From positions 62,001 to 126,000 of the forward strand of contig CAJUKK010000005.1 of the NCBI GenBank assembly GCA_910586985.1: DNA of 64,000 bases. Direction: 5' to 3'. The position numbers were made by a program, and so were the translations under genes. The notes beneath the pieces were generated by a model that had not been told where the DNA came from, made no database searches, and was given only the letters and a program-made list of their open reading frames with translations. Each line of letters begins with the position of its first letter. Within the stretch, counting starts at the first letter, position 1. This document shows, piece by piece, positions 55,001 through 62,759 of this stretch. The stretch comes from an uncultured Christensenellaceae bacterium (GTDB lineage: Bacteria > Bacillota > Clostridia > Christensenellales > Borkfalkiaceae).

Positions 55001-58000
55001 GAGAGCGGTTTTCCTTTACCGATCTCCAAAGCGCGCGCTTCTCCCAAAACGGGCGCGGTCAACTGCGCGCGGTTTACCGTAACCTCTTGAACTAAAGGAG
55101 CGCTTGTATCAAACGTCGTCTGCTCTGAAACATTCCAGCAATAATTATTCTTATAAGCGTCATTTATCGTAAACGTTAACCGATACTCACCGGCGTGCAA
55201 CAGCGTAAGCGTTCCGCTGGTAAACGTCCAATCCGAGGGATCTTTATCGGCAATATTCTTTGCGGAGGACGCAACCGTCACTTTATTTTTAATCGCATCC
55301 CAACCGGCTACCGTAAACGCCTGATCTTTACGCGTAAACGCTGCCGTTTTCGTCATATCGGGATCGCCCAAAACTGCCTTTTTTACAGTAAAGGCTTGCA
55401 TCTGATTCGTTACGTTATAGTTATCCGCATGCGTCCCCCCAAGCTTTCCTTCCGCCTGATAGTTCCCCGCATTCTGACTGCCGCCCGTAATCCTCCACGT
55501 AACGGAATCACCCGATACAAGTCCGTTCAATTGTTTAATTGTCGGCGCATATATCGTTGCTCCGTCATAGGTGTATGCCCCGACGTTCCATGCAAATTCA
55601 GCGTCCTTCGGCGTAATCACAAACGTGAATACAATGCCCGTCGTCGTATTATCGTTCCATTTATAGTCGCCTGCCGGCGAAACGGTAACTGCATAGGTCG
55701 CCGCATCGCGCATTGTTGTCTTTCCGCCTACTTCCGTCGCCGTTATGGTAAGTTGCCATTTTGAAGGAAGCGTAAGACCGTTTTCCGCATTTGTTGCCAC
55801 GGCGTAAAAATCGAATGTACTTCCGTTGAATTCAACGGTAACCGTGGCGGCTGTGGGTTTTTCGATCGCAAGCTGCTCGACCGTAAACGGATAAACTAAA
55901 TATGCGTCTGCTTTATCGTAGTTGAGAACATAATTTCCCTTTTCACCGCCGTTTACCGTATAGTCGGTAACTTTAATGTAATAAGCGCCCGCAGCCGTAA
56001 CCTTACCGGCATTAGCTGTTCCTTCATTGACAATATGCGTACACTCCGCATCGGTATAAACAACCGTTTTAAGATTTTCGATAAGAAGTTCGCTGTTATA
56101 GAGCGGGGAAACGCCCGCCAATACAGGCGTACTTTGTTGAGCAACACTGTCCGTGAACGTAAACGAATTACCGTTCCAATCAACGCTGATTTCCGCCTGC
56201 GCAACGGCGTACTCCACCGTATAATCGCTTACGTCGCCGCTTAACCATTCATAGTTATTTTTATCCGTTAAAACTACGGTAACAAGATAAGTTCCCGCGT
56301 TTTTCGCGTTGAATTTACCCGTTGAATTTGTAGCGTTCGTTGCAAGCGAATAGGATGCGTTCGCTTGCCCCTCAGTCCCTTTTACCGTATACGTCGCTTT
56401 ATCGGAAAGATTCAGACTGTCCCACGTGCCGCTTCCGCTGAACGCGATCGCAATTTCCTGATCTGCACCGTTGTAGGTTAATCCTTTGTTCTCGGTTACA
56501 GGAGTTTGCCCGATCGTCGCCCGATTAATGAATACCGTAAACGTGATCTCGTAATTCTGACTGCCGTCTCCATCCGCTGTCGTCCATTGTACGTTCTCGT
56601 CGGTAATCGAAATTGTAAGTTTATACGTACCGGCATTCTTGTATTTAAGCACGCCGTCCGCAACCGTAGCGGAATTGACGGTTTGCACCGCGCCTACTTT
56701 CGGCGTATATTCTAATTTAACATTGAGATAATTGCTCGCGTCAAGCGTTGTATTTCCGTTTACGACCTTTGCAAGCCAATTGGTAAGCGTTATTTCTTTA
56801 TCCGTGCCGTTATACGCGCCTAAATCAGCGGCGATATCGTCGCTGTTATTCAATCTGATCGGTGCAATTTCAGCAGGTTTTATCTCAAATTTCACTGCGT
56901 AACAGGGCAATTCAAAATCCTGTCCCGCCGTGCGCCCTGCCGCCTTTTCGGCATCCGTCAGCTTTGCTTCCGTACCATAATACACGTAATAATAACCGAC
57001 TGACCATTCTCTGAACGCATCCGTCTGCGGCGAGCCGCTCGGCTTTGTATTCAAAACAGAAGGATCACTGGCAGTCGCCGGATAATAAGCGGCGGCGGCA
57101 GTCGTATAATAAGTTCCCTCGCCGTTTCCTTTATTTTGAGACTGTGCCATCGGCGCATGTGATTCGCCATAGTATTTCGTCGTCGTGTCAAGCGTAAACT
57201 CAAATCCCGAAAACGTTTTTTTCGTGATCTGAAACGAAATAACGCCGTTGAATCCGCTCGCCCATTTATAGTTCGGTTTCTCTTCTTTAAAACCTAACGT
57301 GGGTTTATATGCGCCCACATAGGTGTACGCAGAATCCCCCGAGGTGATCTCAAAAATATCGGAAGGTTTATCCCCGTAAACAAGTTTGCTGCTCAAAACC
57401 GCATCATCGATTACCTGATGCGCGGTTCTGTCATAAGACAACGTACGATTCAAGTCGGACGCAGAAATTTCTTTCTGCTTAACTTCGATCGTAGACGCCG
57501 CGCTCTGACGCGTTTTCGACGCGCTGTACGCAAGCGTTTCTTTCGTAACGGCTACGACGCGGTACTTCCCGACGGTCAGATATTTGCCGCGCGACAATGC
57601 GTTTTCATAGGTAAGCTCGTTATACCCCGACCAGTCGACGAAATTCGTCGCTGCGTCCGTAATTCTGAAATAAGCCAAGCGCACGGGCACTTCCTGATCG
57701 TCGCCGAAAGGCAGGACTTGCGTTGCGCTACCCAGCGTTCCTTTGACCGTCGGAAGCTTTTTCTCCGTATCGCCGTATTGCCAAAACGTGTTCCTGTATT
57801 CCGTAGTCAGAACAAACTCGCCCTTTGCGATAAAGACGGGGATCACGTACTTGGTTGCAGTTCTTGTAATCTCATTGTCCGAAGTCTCTAAAAACTCGTA
57901 CTCATCCGTCTTTGCAGTGATATCGAGTCGGATATAGAACCAACCGCCCGATTTAAACGTAATTTTACCTGTACTTTCATCATAAGCAGAACTTTCGAAT

Positions 58001-59919
58001 GTGCCAGCGGGAATCTTTTTATCCGATACAGCGTTAGCCTGATTCGTCAATACGCTGACCTGAACTTCCGGAATTTCCGACATAAGTTCCTGACCGTTTT
58101 TAAGTTCTTTATAACAATCTTCCGAGAAAGAAATAGTCGAACGGTCGAACGTCGGCGCGATTCCCTCTTTTACAGGCGTAAACGGAGCGGTATACTTTCT
58201 TGTCCAGGTAGTTCCGTCATAACTAAATTCGATCACCGCGCGATCGGTATCCTTTGTTATGATCGTGTTTGCAATATCAGGATGATCCTGATCGAAAGCA
58301 GTGAGCGGCGTTCCGTCTGTTTTGTATAATGTCAGCTTTATAAACTTTGCCGATTGCGTTAAATTTGTCTTATCGAAAAAATCAGACAACGGGGCATTGA
58401 TATCGTATCCGAATCCCACGTCATAATAGAAGTTGATCGTAATGCCCGTAAAGTCAAACGGTTGGTGCATCGTCTGCGACGCAATACCCGTCGGCGACGT
58501 TAATTTGTTATCGACTTCGGGCGCGCTGTACTGAATGCCTTTAACTTTTAAAGTTTCTTGGAGTCTATCATAAGTAACGCTAATTGTTTTATCGTAGTCT
58601 TTAGCCGCAACAATATCTTCCGCCGTAGGAGTGAGAACGTCAAAACTAATATCGTTCCAAACACGATCGTCGGGACGCGCCATATCGCCGTTGCTGTAAT
58701 AGAGCGTTACCGCCCCTGCCTGAACGACTTCTTGCCCGTTCACATTTGCGATGGTAGGTTTAAGAACGTCCAACAATTCGGTCTTTACGTTAGTATACGG
58801 ATAAATAGTTTTACTGCTTAACGCCGTATCGACTTTGTTCTGATCAACTTCGATTTTGGCGATCGTCCGCTCGGTGAAATTGAGCGAGAGCATGGGCGCA
58901 ACAACCTGACGGGTTTCGTTAATTCTGTCCGTCAAAGTAACGATTATCTGCGCGGTAGCGGAATTATATTGATCGGGCGTGACGGAAATCCCCTCGTGCG
59001 AAGTCGTCCCGCTGAGCGTACCGCCTTCCCCGTTAAATTCAAGATCGAGTTTTTTAAACGAATGCGGATAGACGGCGTATACGTCGAGCTTGCCGAGAAC
59101 TTCCTTGCGCGTCATACCGACGTTAAACACACTGAAATTGTTGCTGTCGCGATACGTTCCGTCGCTCGCAAGCGTATATAAGCTCTTTACGGAAACCGCG
59201 GCTCCCTGAATCTGCGCAAACCGAACGTCAGGCGTCGGAACAGTTACCGTCGCCGTTGCGCTTTCACTCGTCCGATATGTAACGGTGAGCTTAGCCGAAA
59301 CGCTCAGATTGCCGCTGACCGTCGCATACTCGTACTCGATGTTCGGAGTATATAAATCCCTGTCCAAAACTTCCTCGCCGTTTTTCACGGTCAGAATTTC
59401 GGAAATATTTTCATTCGTATAATCGTCCGTCAAAGTACCGCTGATGGTGATCGTAGGCTCGTCCGTTAAATAAACGGCATCTTTAATCGTCTCGATATAA
59501 AACTCGCGTTCAACAGTTCCGCTGGCAATTACAACGGACACGTCCGTCCTATCATCCGTAACAACGACGTCGGTCGGGCTCAACAGAGTTTTTTCCGCGC
59601 CGTCAACGCGATAAATATTATATTCCTCGCCCGCAAGCGTTCTTTCCCCCGAACCGTGCCTTGCCTTTACCTCGAGCTTGCTTTTAAGCCCTGCCGCCGT
59701 CGTGATTCCGCGGTAGATATGCTCGCTTTGCCCCGCGCGAAATTTTACCGACGAAATTTCGGCATATTGGTAATACGGCGTCGCCGCATAGGCGTTTGGA
59801 ACGCTTTTCCCTTCCGTTTTGAACATTGTGAGACCAATGCTCACGCCAAAACAGAGAACGCATAAAATTGCACAAAGCAAAATTACAAGCTTACGTTTCC
59901 AATCTCGCAATCCATTCAT
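46072..59919 (-). CDS. Giant surface protein with repeated MBG-like beta domains (4615 aa)
   Basis: One uninterrupted frame of 4615 residues. Residues 11-32 are a signal-type hydrophobic segment and AYA (43-45) a possible cleavage site. From ~50 to ~4530 the chain is beta-rich, Thr/Asn/Tyr/Gly-rich and Cys-poor. It is built from diverged repeats: strands such as TVQKAQLTYA, ITIDGGHSAVFGES and LTVKADDTSIQYGTPVSE have the MBG/MBG_2 (mostly bacterial Ig-like) signature of v-x-a-x-x-x-x-x-Y-G-x-x, and others read K-A-x-x-x-Y-x-v-t-i-x-I-x-x-x-x. A membrane helix spans ~4537-4564, then RKRR and a 51-residue acidic, Gln-rich cytoplasmic tail. There is no LPxTG. Adhesin or envelope-spanning role is inferred. 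Ribosome site AGGAAGGAG. Confidence 0.9.
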   Translation of the reverse strand: MNGLRDWKRKLVILLCAILCVLCFGVSIGLTMFKTEGKSVPNAYAATPYYQYAEISSVKFRAGQSEHIYRGITTAAGLKSKLEVKARHGSGERTLAGEEYNIYRVDGAEKTLLSPTDVVVTDDRTDVSVVIASGTVEREFYIETIKDAVYLTDEPTITISGTLTDDYTNENISEILTVKNGEEVLDRDLYTPNIEYEYATVSGNLSVSAKLTVTYRTSESATATVTVPTPDVRFAQIQGAAVSVKSLYTLASDGTYRDSNNFSVFNVGMTRKEVLGKLDVYAVYPHSFKKLDLEFNGEGGTLSGTTSHEGISVTPDQYNSATAQIIVTLTDRINETRQVVAPMLSLNFTERTIAKIEVDQNKVDTALSSKTIYPYTNVKTELLDVLKPTIANVNGQEVVQAGAVTLYYSNGDMARPDDRVWNDISFDVLTPTAEDIVAAKDYDKTISVTYDRLQETLKVKGIQYSAPEVDNKLTSPTGIASQTMHQPFDFTGITINFYYDVGFGYDINAPLSDFFDKTNLTQSAKFIKLTLYKTDGTPLTAFDQDHPDIANTIITKDTDRAVIEFSYDGTTWTRKYTAPFTPVKEGIAPTFDRSTISFSEDCYKELKNGQELMSEIPEVQVSVLTNQANAVSDKKIPAGTFESSAYDESTGKITFKSGGWFYIRLDITAKTDEYEFLETSDNEITRTATKYVIPVFIAKGEFVLTTEYRNTFWQYGDTEKKLPTVKGTLGSATQVLPFGDDQEVPVRLAYFRITDAATNFVDWSGYNELTYENALSRGKYLTVGKYRVVAVTKETLAYSASKTRQSAASTIEVKQKEISASDLNRTLSYDRTAHQVIDDAVLSSKLVYGDKPSDIFEITSGDSAYTYVGAYKPTLGFKEEKPNYKWASGFNGVISFQITKKTFSGFEFTLDTTTKYYGESHAPMAQSQNKGNGEGTYYTTAAAAYYPATASDPSVLNTKPSGSPQTDAFREWSVGYYYVYYGTEAKLTDAEKAAGRTAGQDFELPCYAVKFEIKPAEIAPIRLNNSDDIAADLGAYNGTDKEITLTNWLAKVVNGNTTLDASNYLNVKLEYTPKVGAVQTVNSATVADGVLKYKNAGTYKLTISITDENVQWTTADGDGSQNYEITFTVFINRATIGQTPVTENKGLTYNGADQEIAIAFSGSGTWDSLNLSDKATYTVKGTEGQANASYSLATNATNSTGKFNAKNAGTYLVTVVLTDKNNYEWLSGDVSDYTVEYAVAQAEISVDWNGNSFTFTDSVAQQSTPVLAGVSPLYNSELLIENLKTVVYTDAECTHIVNEGTANAGKVTAAGAYYIKVTDYTVNGGEKGNYVLNYDKADAYLVYPFTVEQLAIEKPTAATVTVEFNGSTFDFYAVATNAENGLTLPSKWQLTITATEVGGKTTMRDAATYAVTVSPAGDYKWNDNTTTGIVFTFVITPKDAEFAWNVGAYTYDGATIYAPTIKQLNGLVSGDSVTWRITGGSQNAGNYQAEGKLGGTHADNYNVTNQMQAFTVKKAVLGDPDMTKTAAFTRKDQAFTVAGWDAIKNKVTVASSAKNIADKDPSDWTFTSGTLTLLHAGEYRLTFTINDAYKNNYCWNVSEQTTFDTSAPLVQEVTVNRAQLTAPVLGEARALEIGKGKPLSDTTDKTVAGIPYEVVYGKYDYNTDTYTVGDFTAIRAQTFFVRVSVVKDGEKVSGTNYSVYDFEWVENTTDLTYRNYLTEVGGYGAAQDNGLAFNLHYVYTMAKVGANFKLFGDNATYVFGENGKGGKYQLEASVPVTSLGTGKYNWFTYEEDPDYKDTLNDVLDGNVSVKFYTDEACKNEVGKLVNGLPWNAAEKYYAVVSVSFSEGSDLEPFTRTVEFTVERFTITADMVEWDGENSRQYDRTGHMCTAAVKADLLPKSGVAELDAVVPSLTVKARLDNQWADQVTNVLYNGDSVAAYKVYVTAATGNYQVGEMAIGATYQITPAEITALAGIDAQKMYGDPLGSYTFTSTGIIPGDEGVISVDILDGAGNRVTAGSPVSGGGYYVVPRLKTRTENSLAGNYTLVAEVTKGDFTITARTITLTIDGGHSAVFGESFDLNRTDNDRIYKIGGKRLYSDDVATDVFTLKIGENTNTQGLAQGSYTVTYTSSNGNYTISSFNNTNQFTIRKATITIDTVTAYGDTYDGTFHDVLKTHKAIFAVENVINEQWWISDAATRPDVNSDAGWTLYTQNNRDIQVKDAGAYSYWVRVTANNHEPKVYETKITVNIAKAELTVQAHFSIYYNEEKPENYGYLSGDETVLINNAATDNSKAYEISGLKGADTVSNLAELNGTFSYKTNYEQGKDVGAYAITLTLNLTSKNYTFKAAASENGLTVLKLPITVNTHSRTGDTYSENVSFNAWETWLNTEGSGFEVVLQDSHYQGKGKIHIPTGVTYADLFEISSSAVLSSGRTNDVGTYQVIMTKTQNDDLHKNYEIKAGTVGTVQIVAAGKNTISGFSVSGWQYGATSVTPVNPKVLYKWGEGGVSADEQTLKAELFFKKAGAGDYSATPKATYKLTVSGEYGNGWSYDVSSIFGDLSEFGAGDYKLVFTSAGNKNYTEGSLECTFTVQKAQLTYATEDVTVGYGTGFNASYSFTPSGYVYNQTASALKLSIGSRTDYNTDNRFAGEYYICATVSVDGRNLTVETENDTTFADEFDNYVVTFKLATLTVMSRALTITIDNHTNIYHYLAIENDRYVAEEKQTVTYLLGSGAFYDKDELNFAVKTAAYSGAGETQQTNNAGRYPIYATFASEDLLKSYSITIVTTNGGYGADYQSTTGEHVVINAGTGYNAALFTITKAKILLNEVKPFYWEGGQKVFYDPLSFESMMYDGRNKNYEPTLVGPNGESLTGVEIVVEYFVNGTSLGDKAPKDVGNYAVRFTFAEHPNYEPADSSTTFPIYKRQLNVQSLHPNWTYTGNAREYTVTFSNLVSGELLEDFTVSTVASETWKIEKATSDDTSNVFTFTATDAGDYAFAIRFTDVRNYSVVRDKVDVSFTIAKRTLTVKADDTSIQYGTPVSETNTGRFAGYSATYKLNPTEGSLSDDELILREIENHDLQPQANVVFESLYTPSKPAGADFTINVSGVSDTKNFKIVFDHSGKLTVNKRQVKVRVNGYSDNNINAASDYNGLTTHNVILSGAEGTFGGLLYDHIEAFLSPVGNDTFGNEFASGVSLADKLRALRVRLTVDASSKDVRAAGYAMRPSSNSQNYEITFVGQKKGDDVRINDIQVSDANALEYLPNYYIKPLELQVKVVRNVENPVFADTRFDVTYGDTANFTEQKGGDGYYTLMYSGWLNSGEGGSFSIGNAANNNGRITACSIAGHYKNGNSNGRTSYIPWESIAGDYYTITPVTDAISFTNYTLKAIPVNMHVKSRAITSATAAAKAYTEEVVDGNINYHGGAYGATLNAEIEFGNVGTNSFAKVEHAEFTYHGQRGGNVPNRADIYDVTVNLSANANGEYNYVFGAGVTGRVSDTRAVIEYQITKQIVTLVCADDRNAFILNTSDKTNALTNFVKDIMQSPSFTRSGYDVTFDYEDGLPFLPDAIGTYYVVVAFNDDAETNYAWANNQSQGTIQFTVVQDGDAIVSIINLKISGWVFGQDANSAEFDIYPTGVQAERNSAYAYLGQRSGLTAGGVSAADVTGKYQLQDSDFNAVPFHSGWYMLRASAVGANNTAQAYYLFYIEKAQVDAPTLNVGKENNNYRYTGHQLVVNATFPTIVLINSYSGSWEGAEDNARLFAVGQGTYQATFSLSNTSNYQWNENVVTKNLVTIDGNVHLRLVRNGDTLVYYWTVRPAADNTVRWTNGRDTLEVIYGDPFSFSANAHYPSASIVYEYAPRTESDTQAPAAGDESWTANKPHYGGLYWVRARAYSVDGNFNESIVTLKLTIAKKALSLHVTGSLVYGQAFDEGRYTYEIVDTLTRDEQIRIYGAPAAYALANSALNWNRLNVDAYALTLASKTENGIEVVDGLSSDDFYFPVANVSGTLTVSKANLLVQIGNAASDYSETIDLTSAIDDLAIIGGTLAAWERDSSLNSLLDSTIVTDATATSNVGNYAIKCSGYDNGNYNVTFYNGIYRIDQLRIRIEIASGGGKYGDETIEGARVTGIFKEADDTAVEDENLTFGYIYTGVSNDGTWRFENGASTDVCPTLAGTYTATAVNPDNGNYLLVGTSSVPFVVAKMEIDANEITAPNQAYTGNALSPSIVDNAYNVDGKEIYSVQPVGNWVNAGTYEITLVMKDFANMKWLSVDVQERKIPFVIEKAKNALTSEIEISGWTYGQYDAEKNAPHATTKFGSPVFYYSTDENGEFTTGAPRNENAGEYFVRAYVQGTDNYEELKLTDGKAVSFRISPVVVGIPSLGIITDGEGKNDTYAAADLSAAIAGYDTSLMNIAYDGNLSVSGNGVEIFARNAGSYTVRITFIDPVNYVWAAGDEAADGVVTLGWTIAKRQLAKPTANDSLFIVTGKVLEYIPVGFDAETMNISGNLQGFGGSFIVEVSLKDLSNYEWIGGTDEKLEFTWTIVGVNTVFTVIVGSLSGGCAVAAAVAVTQGVLLRKRRLADEKAATGNAQKGDGSGGDGSNKEQPQPEQQETSKNELKEEEKSND

Positions 59920-59987
59920 TTTTTCTCTTCTCCTTCCTATTTCTTACGGCAAAAGCGCCTGTCGTCCTTTCTTTATCAAAATCTCCA

Positions 59988-60040
59988 TTCAACGAAAACG
60001 CTACCAAGGCATAATTTGCACTTGGCAACGAAGGCGTTAA
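59988..60040 (-). other. Structured leader element before the giant gene
   Basis: In the minus-strand RNA a 10-bp stem (CGTTGCCAAG at 60021-60030 with CTTGGTAGCG at 59999-60008, two G-U pairs) caps a 12-nt loop that can pair further (GCA/TGC). An outer AACG/CGTT helix follows after a 4x4 internal loop. The element lies about 70 nt upstream of the start codon, after the terminator-like hairpin. It has no U-tract and does not match the c-di-GMP-I riboswitch core, so its role is open. Confidence 0.55.
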
Positions 60041-60050
60041 GTATTGGAAA

Positions 60051-60073
60051 CAAATCAGCCGAAAGCGGCTGAT
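60051..60073 (-). terminator. Terminator-like hairpin after the 74-aa gene
   Basis: Perfect 8-bp GC-rich stem (60054-60061 and 60066-60073, AAAG/CTTT loop) followed on the minus strand by TTGTTTCC. The broken U-tract suggests partial termination between the signalling genes and the giant surface-protein gene. Confidence 0.6.
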
Positions 60074-60095
60074 GCGCGCCCGTAACGGAAAACGC

Positions 60096-60320
60096 TTAAA
60101 GATTATCAAGCTCTGATTTGAGCTTGCGCCAGTTGGCGCGCTCTAAATCAATGAGCTGTGAAAACGTTTTAAAATATTCCACGTCGGTAGGATCGGGTTG
60201 GCGGTTGCTAATAATCGCCTCGAGCAACGCCGATTGACTGCGTCCGCGTTTTTGTTCCAATAAAACGATTTCCTCTTCGCTCTCAGCGATCTTACGCTTT
60301 AATTCACCTTTCTTAGACAT
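60096..60320 (-). CDS. Small helical protein of unknown function
   Basis: 74 residues, highly charged and predicted to form two helices (about 4-40 and 50-74): KKGELKRKIAESEEEIVLLE and QLIDLERANWRKLKSELDNL. No domain recognised. Ribosome site AGGAG eight bases upstream of the ATG. It lies 26 bp after the HPt gene, so it belongs to the phosphorelay unit; a scaffold or partner role is only a guess. Confidence 0.75.
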   Translation of the reverse strand: MSKKGELKRKIAESEEEIVLLEQKRGRSQSALLEAIISNRQPDPTDVEYFKTFSQLIDLERANWRKLKSELDNL

Positions 60321-60346
60321 TTTCTTTTCTCCTTATATCTCACTTT

Positions 60347-60703
60347 TTAATTTTGTAAGGTCTTAATCGACTCGATCGTATGCAGATATACTTCCTTAAA
60401 CGCATCGTAGAGAGGAACCAGATCTTCGCCGTAATCGCTGCGACCGCGCAGAGCCTCTGTCAATTTGTCGGCAACTCCGTAAAGTTTCGTCAACGACAAA
60501 TTCATACTCACGCCCTTTAACGTATGCGCGGCGCGGAATGCCTCGTCCATACTATGATTTTTCAGCGATTCGGTAAGCAATTCAAAACTCGTATCGCTCA
60601 CTACTTTTCCTAAAAATTTAATCACTCGCTCGTCTGTGCGAAGGCGACTCATTACGTCGTCGTAATTCCCGCCCATCTGCTCGTAACATTCTTTAACCGT
60701 CAT
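60347..60703 (-). CDS. HPt domain histidine phosphotransfer protein
   Basis: 118 residues, a single Hpt domain with phosphorylatable His60 in AHTLKGVSMNLSL (consensus AH-x-LKG-x-x-x-x-x-G). Expected to carry phosphate between the receiver domains of the hybrid kinase and the next response regulator. It overlaps the response-regulator gene by 11 bp. Confidence 0.92.
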   Translation of the reverse strand: MTVKECYEQMGGNYDDVMSRLRTDERVIKFLGKVVSDTSFELLTESLKNHSMDEAFRAAHTLKGVSMNLSLTKLYGVADKLTEALRGRSDYGEDLVPLYDAFKEVYLHTIESIKTLQN

Positions 60704-62759
60704 TCCGAACCTCCCCGCTTTCCAATAATCCTCTCATGCTCTCGTCAAAATAACAGAAATTATTTTTCTTGCCGCGTTTTACGGTATACATTGCCGTATC
60801 CGCCATTTTAAATAAGTCGTCGTAAGTACCTTCAAAATTTTCCGTTGTGGCAACGCCCATGCTGATGCTCACTTCAAAATTTCGGAACGGTACGGTAATC
60901 CGTTTAAATATACGTTTGATCTGCGGCAAAGAACTGTCTTTATATTCCGTAAATAAAATAAATTCGTCCCCGCCCATGCGCGCCGCAATATCCGTAACAC
61001 GAATATTTTCCCGCATGCGGTCGGCAAGCGCGCAGAGCACTTCGTCTCCGAACAAATGCCCGTGTTCGTCGTTTGCCTTTTTCATATTATCGAGATCCAT
61101 TACCGCAAGCGCATAACGCTTTCCGCGTGAACGAGCCTCGGTAATCAGCGTATCGATTCTGTTCTTTGCGGCGGTATGATTTAAAAGTCCAGTTTTGGAA
61201 TCATGCTCCGCCTGCTTTTCAAGCAATTCCATGATTTCGGTCTCGTCGTTCACGTCGACGATCTTTCCGATCGCCCCGTCTGGAGCCTCCGCTTCGCTGT
61301 CGCTCCAAAGCGTCTTAGCGATAACTTTACTCCACTTCTGCTGACCGTTGATATTCAACAGATACTTTTCGGTCACAACGGAATTTTCGGGCGAAGTATT
61401 TTTGAGACGGTTAAGAAACTTTTCAAAATCCTCTTTGGGAAAAACGTTCGTCCACTCTTCGCACTCGGAAGGATCTGCAATCCGCACGGGAACGCCGAGG
61501 AACTCCGCGCACCATTCGGAAAATTGCAAAGTCTCGGGAACGGAAGTATACTCAAAGATTATTTCGCCCGAAATGTCGGACAAAAACCGAAACTTTTGCC
61601 GCTCAAGCTCGAACAGATAAATGGAACGGTGAGAGGCCGCAACCTTATCCGCGCGAAGAATCTGTTTGACCGAATCCTGCAATTTATTCTCTGCGTTTGC
61701 ACCGAGTGAAACGGTCTTTAACTCCGTTTTTAACTTCGGCGTAATTTCTTTCAGACATTCGAGCAAGAGCGGATTGAACTGCCCGCATTCGCCGTTCAAT
61801 ATCATATTGATCGCCGTATCGGAATCAAACGCTTTTTTATAGCACCGTTCGCTGGTAAGCGCGTCGTAAACGTCTGCAAGCGCCACTACTTGCGCCGCAA
61901 TGGGAATATCGTCCCCTTTCAAACCGTCGGGATATCCCTTGCCGTCGTACCGTTCGTGGTGATGGCGACAGATATCGTACCCGATTTTAATGAGCGTCTC
62001 GTTTTTACGGAAAGGGATCGCCGCAAGCATGTTCGCGCCTTCCACCGTATGCGACTTCATTATTTCAAACTCTTCGGGAGTGAATCTTCCCGGTTTGTTT
62101 AAAATTTCCTCGGGAACGGATATTTTACCGATATCGTGCAACGCCGAAGCCGTGGATATAAAGCGAATATCCGCTTGGGAAAGATGATACTTATTTGTTT
62201 TGCGCACAAGCTGTTCAAGCAACATCTGCGTAATCATATTTACGTGCAGAACGTGCATGCCGCTCTCGCCGTTACGAAATTCTACGATATGCGACAAAAT
62301 CTCGATCATCAAAGAATTATCTTTTTCTTTCTGATAAATCTGATCGGTAAGCATATCCGACATTTCTTTTTGGCGGACGCTCAGCATAAAGTTGCACGCA
62401 ACGCGGTGTTTGACCGTGCGCTCGTCAAACGGACGGCTGATATAATCGACCGCGCCCAGATCGTATGCCCTGTCGATATACGCGCCGCTCGTCTCTGCCG
62501 AAATCATAATTACGGGTATCATCTTGATCCAGCCCGTATGATTCATCATGGAAAGCACTTCGAATCCGTCCATCTGCGGCATTACGATATCGAGTAACAT
62601 TAAGGAAATTTCCAACTCGTGCTCCTGCAAAATCGCAATCGCCTCTGTTCCGTTTTCCGCTTCGATAATTTCAAAACTGCCTTCGAGCATATCGGCAAGA
62701 AGGGAACGATTCAACTCCGAATCGTCTACGATCAAAATTTTTCTCTTACTCCCGCTCAT
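60693..62759 (-). CDS. Response regulator with HD-GYP, PAS-like and GGDEF domains
   Basis: 688 residues. REC (1-125) with phosphoacceptor Asp57 in LMLLDIVMPQMDG. HD-GYP phosphodiesterase (~150-340): H208-D209 in ALHDIGKI and HHHERYDGKGYPDGL with Gly275-Tyr-Pro277. A PAS-like region (~370-510). GGDEF diguanylate cyclase (~520-688) with intact GGDEF at 596-600 and an RxxD inhibitory site at 587-590. So the one protein has the residues both for making and for cleaving cyclic-di-GMP. Start chosen at 62759 (GGAG, six bases spacing); it overlaps the kinase gene by 14 bp. Confidence 0.93.
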   Translation of the reverse strand: MSGSKRKILIVDDSELNRSLLADMLEGSFEIIEAENGTEAIAILQEHELEISLMLLDIVMPQMDGFEVLSMMNHTGWIKMIPVIMISAETSGAYIDRAYDLGAVDYISRPFDERTVKHRVACNFMLSVRQKEMSDMLTDQIYQKEKDNSLMIEILSHIVEFRNGESGMHVLHVNMITQMLLEQLVRKTNKYHLSQADIRFISTASALHDIGKISVPEEILNKPGRFTPEEFEIMKSHTVEGANMLAAIPFRKNETLIKIGYDICRHHHERYDGKGYPDGLKGDDIPIAAQVVALADVYDALTSERCYKKAFDSDTAINMILNGECGQFNPLLLECLKEITPKLKTELKTVSLGANAENKLQDSVKQILRADKVAASHRSIYLFELERQKFRFLSDISGEIIFEYTSVPETLQFSEWCAEFLGVPVRIADPSECEEWTNVFPKEDFEKFLNRLKNTSPENSVVTEKYLLNINGQQKWSKVIAKTLWSDSEAEAPDGAIGKIVDVNDETEIMELLEKQAEHDSKTGLLNHTAAKNRIDTLITEARSRGKRYALAVMDLDNMKKANDEHGHLFGDEVLCALADRMRENIRVTDIAARMGGDEFILFTEYKDSSLPQIKRIFKRITVPFRNFEVSISMGVATTENFEGTYDDLFKMADTAMYTVKRGKKNNFCYFDESMRGLLESGEVRNDG

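Noticed and set aside
59917..60045. Cyclic-di-GMP-I riboswitch before the giant gene
   Set aside because: Looked for because of the GGDEF/HD-GYP gene; a GGACG string is present but the conserved GGCAAACC and GGGACGCAAAGCC core and receptor contacts are not.
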